A DNA stretch of 64,000 nt from a virus. The notes below the pieces were generated by a model that searched no databases, had not been told where the DNA came from, and saw only the letters and a program-made list of their open reading frames with translations. Each line of letters starts with the position of its first letter. The stretch's first letter is position 1. Location of the stretch: positions 17,458 to 81,457 of IMG/VR virus record IMGVR_UViG_3300042945_001299; one strand, written 5' to 3'. Of the stretch, positions 39,533 through 48,576 are shown one piece after another. Made by a program: the position numbers and the translations under genes.

Positions 39533-39751
39533 CTAGAATACACCACCATCAAGAATCGCTGGCATTGATCCTGTAGCACCTGTGGCACCAGTTGCTCCTG
39601 TAGCACCTGTTGGTCCTTGCGGTCCAGTTGCCCCGAGGTATCCCGTGGCTGTCGAAACCTTGTCCCAAGCAGAGCCATTCCATGCCCATGTGATGTTTCC
39701 GAACACATAGGTCTGATTCAGGGAGGGGCTGTTTGGGAAATTTATAGACAT
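39533..39751 (-). CDS. small collagen-like fibre protein, 72 aa
   Basis: MSINFPNSPSLNQTYVFGNI, then TWAWNGSAWDKVS is a common start of phage tail-fibre proteins (PSLNQTY..G..TW.WNG..W), followed by [20 protein letters not shown] and a short end. It may be a full small fibre or a remnant of a longer gene that lost its tip. It starts 2 nt after the 39753 stop. Confidence 0.7.
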   Translation of the reverse strand: MSINFPNSPSLNQTYVFGNITWAWNGSAWDKVSTATGYLGATGPQGPTGATGATGATGATGSMPAILDGGVF

Positions 39752-39752
39752 T

Positions 39753-40988
39753 TTAGACTAGTTCAAACCATGAGAGATCTGCGGTTATTTCAGTTCCATC
39801 CACTAGTGGAGTCATAGTCAATACAAAAGTATCGCTGATCCCCGTCTGTGTTCTTCCGAGTTGGAAGTTAAAGTCATTGATGTTGGAAATATCCAATGAT
39901 CCACTGCTACTGATGTAGCCACCGATGATGTCGGTTCCACCGGAGACTGCTGTGGCAGTTATGTTGTAATCGACATTTCCGTTGAAATGAGTTGTCCATG
40001 TATTTCCTGTTAGGGTTGGATTCAACAGAATTCTATATTGCACAGTTTGCGGCTTGTTGTTTTGTCCTGGCTCAACAACAGCAGATATGTTGGATGGAAT
40101 AATGACACTATCCAACCTTTGTGAATTCAATCGAAGTGCAATAATGGGATATTGAACTCCTGCTGTGGTGAGTGTGGCTAGAGTTGAATCAGATTTGGTG
40201 ATATTGTATCTTCTGCTGAATCCTTCATATCCACCTTCGCTCATGACCGTTGAGCATATCTGATGCATTGTGCTTCCACTTGCTTGGGCAGTCTTATTCT
40301 CAAGTTCATATCGACATGGAAGAACTGCTGTTGTCATGTATGTCGTTGGGTGAACATTGTCATTGTGAAATGTATGCGCTATGACTGGTCTGCCATCCAC
40401 AAAGAAGCCAGTCCTGACATCTCCAACACCAAGCCATTCTATGTCAGTCCAGAAGATGTTTCCCTTGGTGACATCGAATGTTCTTCCAGAAGCACCACTT
40501 CCATCGAACTTATCTCCGTTCCATGAAGACTGTTCGATCTTCGTGATTGTATTCAACGACTGACTCGCAAGGCATATGGATAGGGTCAACCCATCCTGTT
40601 GTAGATAGACTCCGTTTGCGGGAACACCGAATGTAGCACCACCAGAGATTCCAAAATATCCAACTCGCTGCAACAGCCCATCCTTTGGCGTATTCATTGC
40701 GAATGTGTTGATTATCAAAAGGGATTTTCCTGGTTGATATGCAAATACTCTCTTGGTTTCCCGAGTTACCTTGCTTCCTGCCGTAACTCCTACTACCATG
40801 TGGACGGCACTCTCGTTTATGGCAAATGTCGCAGTTCCACCAGTGACACCGAATGTGTCCCACTTGTCGTTCATCTGATATCTGTGCTGACTGTCAAACA
40901 GGGTGAATGGTTGAGAAACCTTGAGGCGGTTGAAACCATCCACGGCATTGCCAACAAACCCAACCTCGTTGTTGAAAAGATAACTCAT
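39753..40988 (-). CDS. putative fibre or baseplate-linked virion protein, 411 aa
   Basis: Start set at ATG 40988 (ATGA overlap with the upstream stop). N-terminus MSYLFNNEVGFVGNAVDGFN followed by RLKVSQPFTLFDSQHRYQMN is a pattern I recall from virion proteins of T4-like phages of aquatic bacteria. The body is beta-rich (GYFGISGGATFGVPANGVYL, WTDIEWLGVGDVRTGFFVDG), suggesting a concanavalin-like domain, then a C-terminal YNITATAVSGGTDIIGGYIS unit. No enzyme motif. Late expression from the promoter at 42611. Confidence 0.65.
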   Translation of the reverse strand: MSYLFNNEVGFVGNAVDGFNRLKVSQPFTLFDSQHRYQMNDKWDTFGVTGGTATFAINESAVHMVVGVTAGSKVTRETKRVFAYQPGKSLLIINTFAMNTPKDGLLQRVGYFGISGGATFGVPANGVYLQQDGLTLSICLASQSLNTITKIEQSSWNGDKFDGSGASGRTFDVTKGNIFWTDIEWLGVGDVRTGFFVDGRPVIAHTFHNDNVHPTTYMTTAVLPCRYELENKTAQASGSTMHQICSTVMSEGGYEGFSRRYNITKSDSTLATLTTAGVQYPIIALRLNSQRLDSVIIPSNISAVVEPGQNNKPQTVQYRILLNPTLTGNTWTTHFNGNVDYNITATAVSGGTDIIGGYISSSGSLDISNINDFNFQLGRTQTGISDTFVLTMTPLVDGTEITADLSWFELV

Positions 40989-42580
40989 ATGATTCTCCAT
41001 CCATTCCTGTAGATCATCTGAATGGCTCCGTTGTTCAGGTTCAGCACAGCACTGCTCTTGTTGTCTATCATTGCACCACAGGATCCCTGTATGGTGATCT
41101 GCCTGTGGACTCCATCGCCAGCATGACCGCTCTCGTCCTTCACAACCATTTCCTTGCCATTGACGATGTTGTACGGAAGTATGACGGTCACAGGACCATT
41201 GTAACTAACACCAATGTAATAATCATTTCCTGTGGCATAATAGGTATTTCCTGTGACGGCAGTTGTGTTGTAAACTGCGTTCAATGCACCAGTGCCGATG
41301 AAATCAACCCAAATGATTCCCGAGTCATCGGTCACGGCATGGTACAGAACACCAGCATCGGTGTCGAACCACATGTCTCCAGCGGACATTCCCGTTGGAG
41401 CATTGTCCTGCTCGTAGAATCGAACCGTACCCGATCCGCCCCCACCACCAGTGATGTTGACAATGACACCACCACCAGCCTGTGTAACGGTTACTCCACT
41501 TCCACGGAAGTCTATGTCATTGATGGTGGATCGAATGTACTTGCCATTCAACTTTATGCCGACACCGCCACCCGATGCAGCAAGCCAGTCTAGTTTGGAG
41601 AGATCGAAGTTCTTGTTTGCAAGAGGAGCAAATACCTTCTCCATCTTATCAAGAAGGTTCTTGCTGTCGAGCGTGACTATCTTCTTGGTCTTGTCGTAGA
41701 CGAGTGGATACTGAACATCGATGATGGCATCCTCACCAGCATCTCCCTTGTCACCCTTGTCTCCCTTTGGACCTTGGATTCCCTGTTCACCACGATCACC
41801 CTTCGGTCCTTGCGATCCTACCTCGCCCCTCTCGCCTTTCTCGCCCTTTGAACCTTGGAGTCCCTGCGGACCCCTCTCTCCCTTTTGACCTTTGATTCCG
41901 CGTTCGCCTCTTGGTCCTTGCTCTCCACGCTCTCCTTGGGTTCCTTGCGCTCCTTGAGGACCGACCTCTCCCTGCGCTCCTTGGTTGCCTTTTTCACCTT
42001 TTTGACCTTGGTCGCCTTTTGGTCCTTGCTCTCCGCGCTCTCCTTGGATTCCTTGCTCTCCCCGTTCACCTCTTGGACCAGGTTCGCCAGTATCTCCCTT
42101 TTCGCCCTTCTCGCCGCGCTCTCCCTGCGCCCCCTGCTGTCCCTGCGCCCCAACTGGACCTCTTTCTCCAGGAAAGCCAGTATAGCCTCGTTCTCCGCGC
42201 TCACCTTTTTCCCCCTTTGGACCCTGTATTCCACCAATTGCTTTACTTTGTTCCGTAATCGCTTTAGGCTTTTCTTTCCGAGTCTTCTCAAGGGGTTTCT
42301 CCTTTGGAATGCATCTCTCCACAAGTGAGAACATCATGTCTATCTTGAGGGGATCCCCCATAAGAACAACATGTCCGACATCTTCATTGAAGAGACAGAT
42401 TCTGTGATCGCCTTCGCCTTTTCTATAGACGAACGGGTGTATGACTTCGGATTCCGAAACCACACTGAAGTTTATTCCACGGGGGACATCCTTTAGGTTC
42501 GACTTCAACGAGAAAACATCGCCAAGGTTTCCCTTGGAGATGCTTCCTGAGCCAATGAAGCCGCTAAAGTTGTCTGCCAT
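40985..42580 (-). CDS. collagen-like virion protein with N-terminal acidic domain, 531 aa
   Basis: Residues 1-110 are a globular start (MADNFSGFIGSGSISKGNLG, HRICLFNEDVGHVVLMGDPL). Residues about 117-286 are a long charged collagen-like repeat (GPKGEKGERGERGYTG, GEKGEKGDTGEPGPRGERGE) rich in KGE/RGE, which stabilise a triple helix without hydroxyproline. Then a coiled-coil-like spacer (LVYDKTKKIVTLDSKNLLDK), a GGGG hinge and a C-terminal tip with ASGGGVGIKLNGKYIRSTIN and NAPTGMSAGDMWFDTDAGVL. Probably a trimeric fibre. It differs from the 37097 fibre, whose collagen part is GATG type. Preceded by a CCTAAATA late promoter. Confidence 0.8.
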   Translation of the reverse strand: MADNFSGFIGSGSISKGNLGDVFSLKSNLKDVPRGINFSVVSESEVIHPFVYRKGEGDHRICLFNEDVGHVVLMGDPLKIDMMFSLVERCIPKEKPLEKTRKEKPKAITEQSKAIGGIQGPKGEKGERGERGYTGFPGERGPVGAQGQQGAQGERGEKGEKGDTGEPGPRGERGEQGIQGERGEQGPKGDQGQKGEKGNQGAQGEVGPQGAQGTQGERGEQGPRGERGIKGQKGERGPQGLQGSKGEKGERGEVGSQGPKGDRGEQGIQGPKGDKGDKGDAGEDAIIDVQYPLVYDKTKKIVTLDSKNLLDKMEKVFAPLANKNFDLSKLDWLAASGGGVGIKLNGKYIRSTINDIDFRGSGVTVTQAGGGVIVNITGGGGGSGTVRFYEQDNAPTGMSAGDMWFDTDAGVLYHAVTDDSGIIWVDFIGTGALNAVYNTTAVTGNTYYATGNDYYIGVSYNGPVTVILPYNIVNGKEMVVKDESGHAGDGVHRQITIQGSCGAMIDNKSSAVLNLNNGAIQMIYRNGWRII

Positions 42581-42610
42581 CCTGTGGAATCCTCATCTAC
42601 AATACACCTG

Positions 42611-42618
42611 TATTTAGG
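42611..42618 (-). promoter_or_regulatory. T4-type late promoter-like octamer
   Basis: CCTAAATA on the minus strand, 30 nt before ATG 42580, at the end of thyX. It would separate late fibre expression from the early replication genes upstream. Confidence 0.6.
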
Positions 42619-42619
42619 T

Positions 42620-43327
42620 TTACTTGTAGATTGCCTTCCACGAATACGGGAACAGGGGTTCGATGATCTTGGCAATGGCTGCTGCGTATTCCCTAACTTC
42701 CCATTGTGCGTGTTCATCCGAACGCAGGGAGCATACTCTTGCATATCCCGCAAGGGAACCCGTCCACCACCATTCGGTGTAAGTTCCCTGTGGTAGGACG
42801 AATCTGGCCTGTTCTGGTGCCACACCTTGCTCCAACAAACTATTATAGGTTGCAATAGCCACATTTGACGCAACACCATAGTCTCCATCCATCAGCCTTC
42901 GGTTGATGTCAGAAGGAATGAAATCCGAAGATCCCTGCTTGGCACCATTTGTTGGCTTGCCTCTCCAGTTGGGATTGTATACCTCAGGCTCGTCCTTGAC
43001 ATAGCGACGAGAAACCTCGTTCTCCACAAATCCAACCTTATGCTTGTAAAGTTGTGTTCGAATCGAAATGGGTGCCTTGATGTGAAGGCAGATCTGCGGA
43101 TGCGCGAACGGCGTCCAATGATTGTGTTTGGCAAGATAGGTGATCAGATTTCCATCTTCCTTCTCTCGGAATTCGGAAACTTCCTTTGCAAACGAAACCC
43201 TTGCCGCATTGACCACCATGAGATCGTTTCCCATGTGGTCGATGTATCGAACAAATCCCTTGTCCAAAACATCTATCTTACCAGACTCACTCTCCGTGTT
43301 CTGCTGTGTTTCCTGCATTGTCAACAT
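42620..43327 (-). CDS. thyX: flavin-dependent thymidylate synthase
   Basis: Start set at ATG 43327 with GGAG 7 nt upstream; 235 aa. The ThyX core is present: TPFAHPQICLHIKAPISIRT, then QLYKHKVGFVENEVSRRYV, which is the ThyX signature region (usually RHRxxSxNExSxRY) with KHK in place of RHR, and the C-terminal QARFVLPQGTYTEWWWTGSL. T4-like cyanophages have similar variants. It makes dTMP from dUMP using FAD and methylene-THF. It overlaps the small gene upstream by 41 bp. It belongs with primase and helicase, and functionally with nrdJ, giving the phage its own dNTP supply. Confidence 0.9.
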   Translation of the reverse strand: MLTMQETQQNTESESGKIDVLDKGFVRYIDHMGNDLMVVNAARVSFAKEVSEFREKEDGNLITYLAKHNHWTPFAHPQICLHIKAPISIRTQLYKHKVGFVENEVSRRYVKDEPEVYNPNWRGKPTNGAKQGSSDFIPSDINRRLMDGDYGVASNVAIATYNSLLEQGVAPEQARFVLPQGTYTEWWWTGSLAGYARVCSLRSDEHAQWEVREYAAAIAKIIEPLFPYSWKAIYK

Positions 43328-43508
43328 ATGTAAACTCCACGCCTTCGATTTCTGTAAATGTCTTTGCGTAGTCAACCGCTCTCTTCCAAAGTTCAGGATT
43401 CATTTCCTTGACATATTCCTGAAAATGGTGTGTGAACTCAAGAAATGCCTGTGTTATCTTCTCGGCTTCCTCGGCATCATCGTCCTCTAGATCGTCACTT
43501 TCTTCCAT
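43287..43508 (-). CDS. small acidic hypothetical protein, 73 aa
   Basis: Start set at the second ATG (MEESDDLEDDDAEEAEKI) with GAGG 9 nt before; a start at 43544 would be 12 aa longer. Strongly acidic N-terminus, then a helix (QAFLEFTHHFQEYVKEMNPE, LWKRAVDYAKTFTE). Overlaps both the primase (22 bp) and thyX (41 bp) genes, so the three are coupled. Unknown function; it may be a replisome adaptor. Confidence 0.5.
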   Translation of the reverse strand: MEESDDLEDDDAEEAEKITQAFLEFTHHFQEYVKEMNPELWKRAVDYAKTFTEIEGVEFTYVDNAGNTAEHGE

Positions 43509-44545
43509 CGGGCAAACCTCAACTTTGCTTCTGCGCCACTGCATATGCTGCTCTTCATGGCTTTCTGTATGCTAGACACGCTCATGCCAGCGACAACCAT
43601 GTCGTTGATGTCCTTGTGCGTGATTCCGCCATCCCATATCACCACTTCATGCCCAAGGTCGATGTGCTTCTTCAACTGAGAAACGACAGCGGTGTTTCTA
43701 GGCTCATTATCTAGCGCAAAGATCAATCTTCTGCCCGACAAAGGCTTTGGAATGTTTGAACCATCATTGATTCCGATCATTGCAACTGCATTCGGAATGA
43801 AGAGCGAGTCGAGTGGTCCTTCAAAGACATAGACATCCCCATCGGAGTCCAGCCGCTCCATTCCATACCACAACTTCTCAATGGTCTTGTCTCCCTTGAG
43901 AGTGATGTATCGTGCCGTTCTTCGTGCATTTCGATCATCCACAATCGACAATGCCCTTCCCTGAGCAGCGACCATGCTGCCGTGCTTGTCAAAGATGGGA
44001 ATGACGAGTCTTGGGGTGGACTCCACCGCTGCCTCGGGATCGACAAGCCTTGCCCACTTTGCGAAATCGCTTGAATAGTAGAGTATGTCCCAATGCTTTC
44101 TTGGTATCTGCCTCAACTCTACAAACTGCCTACAGACATGGTTGTCTGGAAGTTCAGAAACCTTCTTGAGTTTGTCAAGAGGTGTACCCTCTTTTGCCTG
44201 AAAAGGCTTCTTGAAAAGCCCGAACATCTCTTCCTCCTTTGGTTTGGTGTAGTTTGAATGCCCCGTCTCACCGTTTCTCCACCGTTCAAGGGAGTACTCC
44301 TTGCACATCGCTGGTGCAAAGAGTTCAAGAAACTTATACATCGTGTGGCTTGCACCGCAGTTATGACATCTATAGAACATGTCATTTTGCTTTTGGTAGA
44401 AATATCCACGCGCCTTTGCCTTGTTCTTCTTTGAGTCTCCGCAAAGAGGACATCGGAAGTTGGCTAGATCCTGCTTCTTCCAAGCGAATCTATCAAGACG
44501 CGGTGAGAGAAGATTTATGTACTTCTTGTCGATGAAAAGTGACAT
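43487..44545 (-). CDS. 61: DNA primase, T4 gp61 type
   Basis: 352 aa, near T4 gp61 (342 aa). The N-terminal zinc ribbon (FRCPLCGDSKKNKAKARGYF ... YRCHNCGAS) recognises the priming site. The TOPRIM core has DVYVFEGPLDSLFIPNAVAM (E and hhG/D) and RRLIFALDNEPRN for the D-x-D like metal site. Makes RNA primers together with the helicase. The ATG overlaps the last base of the helicase stop, so the two are coupled; a late promoter-like GATAAATA also lies 23 nt before its start. Confidence 0.88.
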   Translation of the reverse strand: MSLFIDKKYINLLSPRLDRFAWKKQDLANFRCPLCGDSKKNKAKARGYFYQKQNDMFYRCHNCGASHTMYKFLELFAPAMCKEYSLERWRNGETGHSNYTKPKEEEMFGLFKKPFQAKEGTPLDKLKKVSELPDNHVCRQFVELRQIPRKHWDILYYSSDFAKWARLVDPEAAVESTPRLVIPIFDKHGSMVAAQGRALSIVDDRNARRTARYITLKGDKTIEKLWYGMERLDSDGDVYVFEGPLDSLFIPNAVAMIGINDGSNIPKPLSGRRLIFALDNEPRNTAVVSQLKKHIDLGHEVVIWDGGITHKDINDMVVAGMSVSSIQKAMKSSICSGAEAKLRFARWKKVTI

Positions 44546-45939
44546 CAGTCGAAATTCCAGTCATCATATTTATCGTTCGCGGAAGGTACTCCGTTTCCCT
44601 TTCCGTTGCCCTTAACACCATCTTCACTCTTCCCAAAGCCCTCGTCCCCGACGATTGGGCTGTCCACATCAAGCAACTTCATCTTCGACCTATCGATCCC
44701 GACAACAAACTTCTTGCTGCGGGAGACATCATTGTACCGATTCTTCAACTGCTTGACCATGACCTGACCCTGCTCCTCAAGTTCCTCGGTGGAGATCAGG
44801 GCAAACATGAGATCGGCAGTCGCAGGAAGTCCGAACGATTCGGATGTATTCTCAAGCCCCACATCGGTGTTGTTGAATCCACCTCGGTTGACCTGAGTCG
44901 CTGAGAAGATCGGAACCTCAAACTCCACCGCAAGACCACGAAGTTCCTCAGCAATTGCCTTGACGAATGTATAGGAGTTGACCGATGCATTCATCTTCAG
45001 ACGAGCAGAGGCACAGATGTTCAGATAGTCGATGAAGATGATGTCTGGCTGAAAGTTCTTCTTCATCTTCAGATCGTTCAGCAATGCACGGAAATGATTC
45101 GCATTGGCAGTTGCCGTTGGATACTCCTTGATGATGAGCCTACCCGTGTACTTCTTGCGAATCTGCTGCATCTTCTTGTTGTAGATGTCGGCAGGAAGTT
45201 TCTTGAGATCCTCCATGGCAATGTCCATGAGGTTGGCATCGATGCGCTCCGCGATTCGTTCCTCTGCCATCTCACAGGTGATGTAGAGGACATCAAGGTT
45301 CTGTGTCAGGCAAGCCGATGCATGGTGACACATGAACAATGACTTGCCCACACCCGTACCCGCCATGATGATGTTGAGGGTCTTGCGCGGAACACCACCA
45401 TTCGTGATGGTGTTGAACTGCTCAATGTCGAATGGAATCTTGTTCTCCACCCTGTGGTAGAACTCGTATCGCTTTCCATAGTCTTCGATGTAGTCGTGAC
45501 CGATGTGCGTATCGAATGAAACAGCAAGCGCATCGGAAAGCATCTTCGGCAAGGATCCGACATCCTTGTCCTTGGACTTTCCATCGATGATGTGGATCGA
45601 CTCAAGGATGGCATTGTAGATTGCCTTGTCCTTGCAGAACTTTTCTGTGTGGTCGATGAGCCACTCAAGATCGGGACTCTTGCTGTCATCGAACATCTTG
45701 TCAAGGTTCTGAATGCATTGCTTCATCACCTCTGGCTCGACATTCGTCTTAGCATCAAGGATGATTTCCAAGGCACCGCGAGTGGGCATGGAGTTGTACT
45801 TGTCGAGATAGTCAGACACCATTCTGAAGATAATCTTGGTGTCCCTATCAGCGAAATAGTCCTCCTTGAGGAAGGGGAGGACTTTTCGGAAGTACTGGTC
45901 GTTGCGTGTCAGTTCACGCAGGATGGTCAGTTCGATCAT
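44545..45939 (-). CDS. 41: replicative helicase, T4 gp41 / DnaB type
   Basis: 464 aa, close to T4 gp41 (475 aa). N-terminal helical domain to about 165, then RecA-like core: IIMAGTGVGKSLFMCHHASA with Walker A at 193-200, IIFIDYLNICASARL as Walker B, and QVNRGGFNNTDVGLENTSES as the DnaB H3/H4 region. The acidic C-terminal tail (NGKGNGVPSANDKYDDWNFD) resembles T4 gp41. It unwinds the fork 5' to 3' as a hexamer and binds primase. Its start lies 7 nt after a -10 box. Confidence 0.92.
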   Translation of the reverse strand: MIELTILRELTRNDQYFRKVLPFLKEDYFADRDTKIIFRMVSDYLDKYNSMPTRGALEIILDAKTNVEPEVMKQCIQNLDKMFDDSKSPDLEWLIDHTEKFCKDKAIYNAILESIHIIDGKSKDKDVGSLPKMLSDALAVSFDTHIGHDYIEDYGKRYEFYHRVENKIPFDIEQFNTITNGGVPRKTLNIIMAGTGVGKSLFMCHHASACLTQNLDVLYITCEMAEERIAERIDANLMDIAMEDLKKLPADIYNKKMQQIRKKYTGRLIIKEYPTATANANHFRALLNDLKMKKNFQPDIIFIDYLNICASARLKMNASVNSYTFVKAIAEELRGLAVEFEVPIFSATQVNRGGFNNTDVGLENTSESFGLPATADLMFALISTEELEEQGQVMVKQLKNRYNDVSRSKKFVVGIDRSKMKLLDVDSPIVGDEGFGKSEDGVKGNGKGNGVPSANDKYDDWNFD

Positions 45940-45946
45940 GTAGGTA

Positions 45947-45974
45947 AGTATATCTCAAGAGATATTGAAGTCAA
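45947..45974 (-). promoter_or_regulatory. sigma70-type early promoter for helicase
   Basis: Minus strand TTGACT (45974-45969), 16 bp, TATACT (45952-45947), then TTACCTAC and ATG. The core GAGATATACTTACCT is shared with the promoter of DNA polymerase (63208-63235). No ribosome site fits between the -10 and the ATG. Confidence 0.7.
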
Positions 45975-45977
45975 GCA

Positions 45978-46754
45978 TCACAGCCGATGAATATTTTCAC
46001 GATAGAACTTTTCGTTTGGGTAGAAATCGGGAGTGGATGCATCAGGACGCATCTGTATTGGGCGACCATACATGGAAATTGCTGAAGATTTATTCGGATC
46101 AATAGGCGCATCAGGTTGATACTTATGATTAAAAATCCAGTCTGTATTGAACTTTGAGTATTTTCCCGCAGCCTTTACCATATTTTCTGCATTTGTTTCT
46201 GCCGTATCTGTGTGATTAATGAGACAATTGGAACGGTATACTCTCATTGATTTCTTTTTTGCAACTTCCCAACGCCACAACCAATCCCCATCTTCTTCAC
46301 CAACTCCTAGAAGTCGTTCATCAAAATAACCCACATCAAATAAATCGTTTCTATACAAAGAGAAGTGTGAAAACGAGAAATTGATTCTAAAAGATTCATC
46401 TTTCAGTTGAGAATTATGCATAAGCATCTGCTCATATTCATCAAAGAAACCGTCCATGAGAGAAACATCATCATTCAAATTCAAGCAGTATGGAGTGCTT
46501 GTATGGTTGAAGCAAGTATTCCACATATACGAGCAACCACGAAAGATAGGAGACATGATAAGATAAGTTCTTGGGCAATCTGCTGCGAACTTCATTATGT
46601 CTTTCCGATATGTCTGATCAAAATCTTTTTTGTGCTGTCCATTTACGAATATGACCTTATCAATATCCGGTCGCATATCGCATATTGAACGCATTAACGG
46701 TTTGAGGTAGGTATCAAACCGATGCACAAATGTTTGTATGGTTACTGAATACAT
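45978..46754 (-). CDS. GT-A type glycosyltransferase, family 2-like
   Basis: 258 aa. SVTIQTFVHRFDTYLKPLMR and KVIFVNGQHKK form the Rossmann-like opening, TPYCLNLNDDVSLMDGFF holds the D-D-V metal-binding motif, and VGYFDERLLGVGEEDGDWLW is the G-E-x-D catalytic region of family 2. The Cys/His content is unremarkable. Last gene of the sugar island, joined to the FkbM gene by a 1-nt overlap. The acceptor is unknown. AT-rich. Confidence 0.75.
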   Translation of the reverse strand: MYSVTIQTFVHRFDTYLKPLMRSICDMRPDIDKVIFVNGQHKKDFDQTYRKDIMKFAADCPRTYLIMSPIFRGCSYMWNTCFNHTSTPYCLNLNDDVSLMDGFFDEYEQMLMHNSQLKDESFRINFSFSHFSLYRNDLFDVGYFDERLLGVGEEDGDWLWRWEVAKKKSMRVYRSNCLINHTDTAETNAENMVKAAGKYSKFNTDWIFNHKYQPDAPIDPNKSSAISMYGRPIQMRPDASTPDFYPNEKFYRENIHRL

Positions 46755-47392
46755 TATGAAAGATTTCTTGCAAGAATAATGTTTTCTGCATTATTTGACA
46801 CGGGATAGAACCCCCATCTTGCAAAATGGGTAACTAGTTCCGTGTATCTGCCGTCATGTTCAATGCACATCATTGTGGTTTTAAAATCATCAGGATTGAA
46901 CTGCAATGCCAAATCCGTAGATCCTCCTTCAACATCAATGCTAACAAAATCTATTGAAGGGTAAAAGAGTTTTGTCCACTTCAGTACTTCTCTGAAAGAG
47001 ACTTTAGGTACAAACATCTCCTTAAAATTGCCATGTCCGCAACTCTGTATGCGGTCTTTCCACTTTTCGTAATTTTCCTTGTTTATCGTGGATGCCGCGC
47101 TGTTGGGACTCTCCCAAAACTTCACTATCCTATCCGATTCTTGTATTTCAAGATCGTGACTAACAATTGCGTTCAACAACAGCACATTGGTTCGGCTCAA
47201 ATGCTCCATAAAAAGTTTGCTAAAGGAAAATGGAGATCCTTCAATGCATACTCCGTTCCATCCTTTTTCTGCTAATGCAAGTGTATTGCTTGCCCATCTT
47301 CCATCAAAAGCACCCACATCCAAAAATGTTCCATTTGTTTTGGTCGCAAATTTATTCAGTATGTGCTTTTCTTCATCATTTTGTGAATACAT
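46754..47392 (-). CDS. FkbM-type methyltransferase
   Basis: Start set at ATG 47392 (TAATG overlap; a longer form from 47434 would run deep into the previous gene). 212 aa. NGTFLDVGAFDGRWASNTLA is motif I for SAM binding, GVCIEGSPFSFSKL the acidic loop, and SIDFVSIDVEGGSTDLALQF the FkbM core (D-x-E-G). It methylates sugar hydroxyls in related pathways. Likely to modify the sugar made by the island. Confidence 0.8.
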   Translation of the reverse strand: MYSQNDEEKHILNKFATKTNGTFLDVGAFDGRWASNTLALAEKGWNGVCIEGSPFSFSKLFMEHLSRTNVLLLNAIVSHDLEIQESDRIVKFWESPNSAASTINKENYEKWKDRIQSCGHGNFKEMFVPKVSFREVLKWTKLFYPSIDFVSIDVEGGSTDLALQFNPDDFKTTMMCIEHDGRYTELVTHFARWGFYPVSNNAENIILARNLS

Positions 47393-47859
47393 TATAAATT
47401 TCTTTCTGTTATAGTTCCGTAATGTTTTTTCCAATCATCTGCAATATCCGTACAGATACCCATGATATCAGCAGTATCTATATTAGAGACCGTACAATTC
47501 AGATCAACAGTCACTCCATTTTTGATGTAATTATTCGGATAGCACCAAAAATATCCCTTGCTAGTGATTGTATACTTGTCCGATTCATGCCAAAAACAAT
47601 GCACTTCGTTTTCAATCATGTACTCTAACGCATCTTTATTCTTAGCATGACACCACATCTTATTATGTTTTAAGAAATCAATAGACACTTTGTACTTTGG
47701 ATCATCGTGACCAAGATATAATCTATTGGCTTGTTTATTATACCACACATCAACCTCTACATGAAAACCAGCATTAATTGTTTCTTTGATGTAGTTTGGA
47801 TTGTTTTCCAAACTAGGATTTGGTCCAAATCTATTTCCTCGGTGTGCGATGATGATCAT
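47392..47859 (-). CDS. glycerophosphodiester phosphodiesterase-like protein
   Basis: 155 aa, shorter than usual (about 240). It begins IIIAHRGNRFGPNPSLENNP (HRG at 6-8, EN at 18-19), then FHVEVDVWYNKQANRLYLGH and DDP, the GDPD E-x-D and H motifs. The rest is a partial TIM barrel (KMWCHAKNKDALEYMIE, YFWCYPNNYIKNGVTV). This family is found in glycan clusters, where its substrate is often unknown. The catalytic residues appear to be present; activity is inferred. Confidence 0.7.
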   Translation of the reverse strand: MIIIAHRGNRFGPNPSLENNPNYIKETINAGFHVEVDVWYNKQANRLYLGHDDPKYKVSIDFLKHNKMWCHAKNKDALEYMIENEVHCFWHESDKYTITSKGYFWCYPNNYIKNGVTVDLNCTVSNIDTADIMGICTDIADDWKKHYGTITERNL

Positions 47860-47898
47860 TTGGTTATTTTAATATTTGTTGTGGCTACGATATACAAA

Positions 47899-48576
47899 CT
47901 ACTTTCTGATTGTGTACGAGATACTTTCATCTATTTTAGTTTCAATAGGTTGCCCATAGTTTAAAATATAGAATTTTAGCATAATATTAGCGTGACTTAT
48001 GTCTGTTTGGTATTCATTGTGCATATTTTGAATATGATTCACAAATGTGCAATATTTACTCATAGAATTTAAATCACCATATGCCATGTGATCGCTAAAA
48101 TCCCATCCTCCCATATCTCTTGGTATTACTATTCCATTATATTTATGAATAGTCATATTAAAAATTTCTATGTCAAATCGGCAACGAAAAAACATATCGT
48201 ATGATTCTTTATTTGGTATGCTCTGAAAACATTTATTTACCAAATACCATTGATCATATAATCTTTCGTGCCATCCCATAGCAATATGCCACATTGCTCG
48301 TTCATTTCCCACCCAATTGTTTAATATACTCAAATTAGGCTTTGACTTTAGATGATCGTCTACATCTAATACTAACGATCCTTTTAACCATTTAGAATAT
48401 AAATCAGTATACTTTTCGTGTATTGGAATTTCAATACCCTGATGGTATTGCTGTGTTCTGTTCCAAGTACAACAATAGATGTCAACATCATATTGATCAA
48501 GAATAAATTTCTTCAAAGATGCAAAATTATTTGCATAAGTTCTTGTATGTCCTGTAAGCAGTAATGCTATTTTCAT
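47899..48576 (-). CDS. putative glycosyltransferase, unassigned family
   Basis: 225 aa. MKIALLLTGHTRTYANNFAS, then DVDIYCCTWNRTQQYHQGIE, MFFRCRFDIEIFNMTIHKYN fits a group of GT-like proteins in phage and bacterial O-antigen clusters with the opening hhhhSGxxR and a D-x-D like RCRFDIE. The acceptor and sugar are unknown. It overlaps the next start by ATGA. AT-rich. Confidence 0.55.
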   Translation of the reverse strand: MKIALLLTGHTRTYANNFASLKKFILDQYDVDIYCCTWNRTQQYHQGIEIPIHEKYTDLYSKWLKGSLVLDVDDHLKSKPNLSILNNWVGNERAMWHIAMGWHERLYDQWYLVNKCFQSIPNKESYDMFFRCRFDIEIFNMTIHKYNGIVIPRDMGGWDFSDHMAYGDLNSMSKYCTFVNHIQNMHNEYQTDISHANIMLKFYILNYGQPIETKIDESISYTIRK

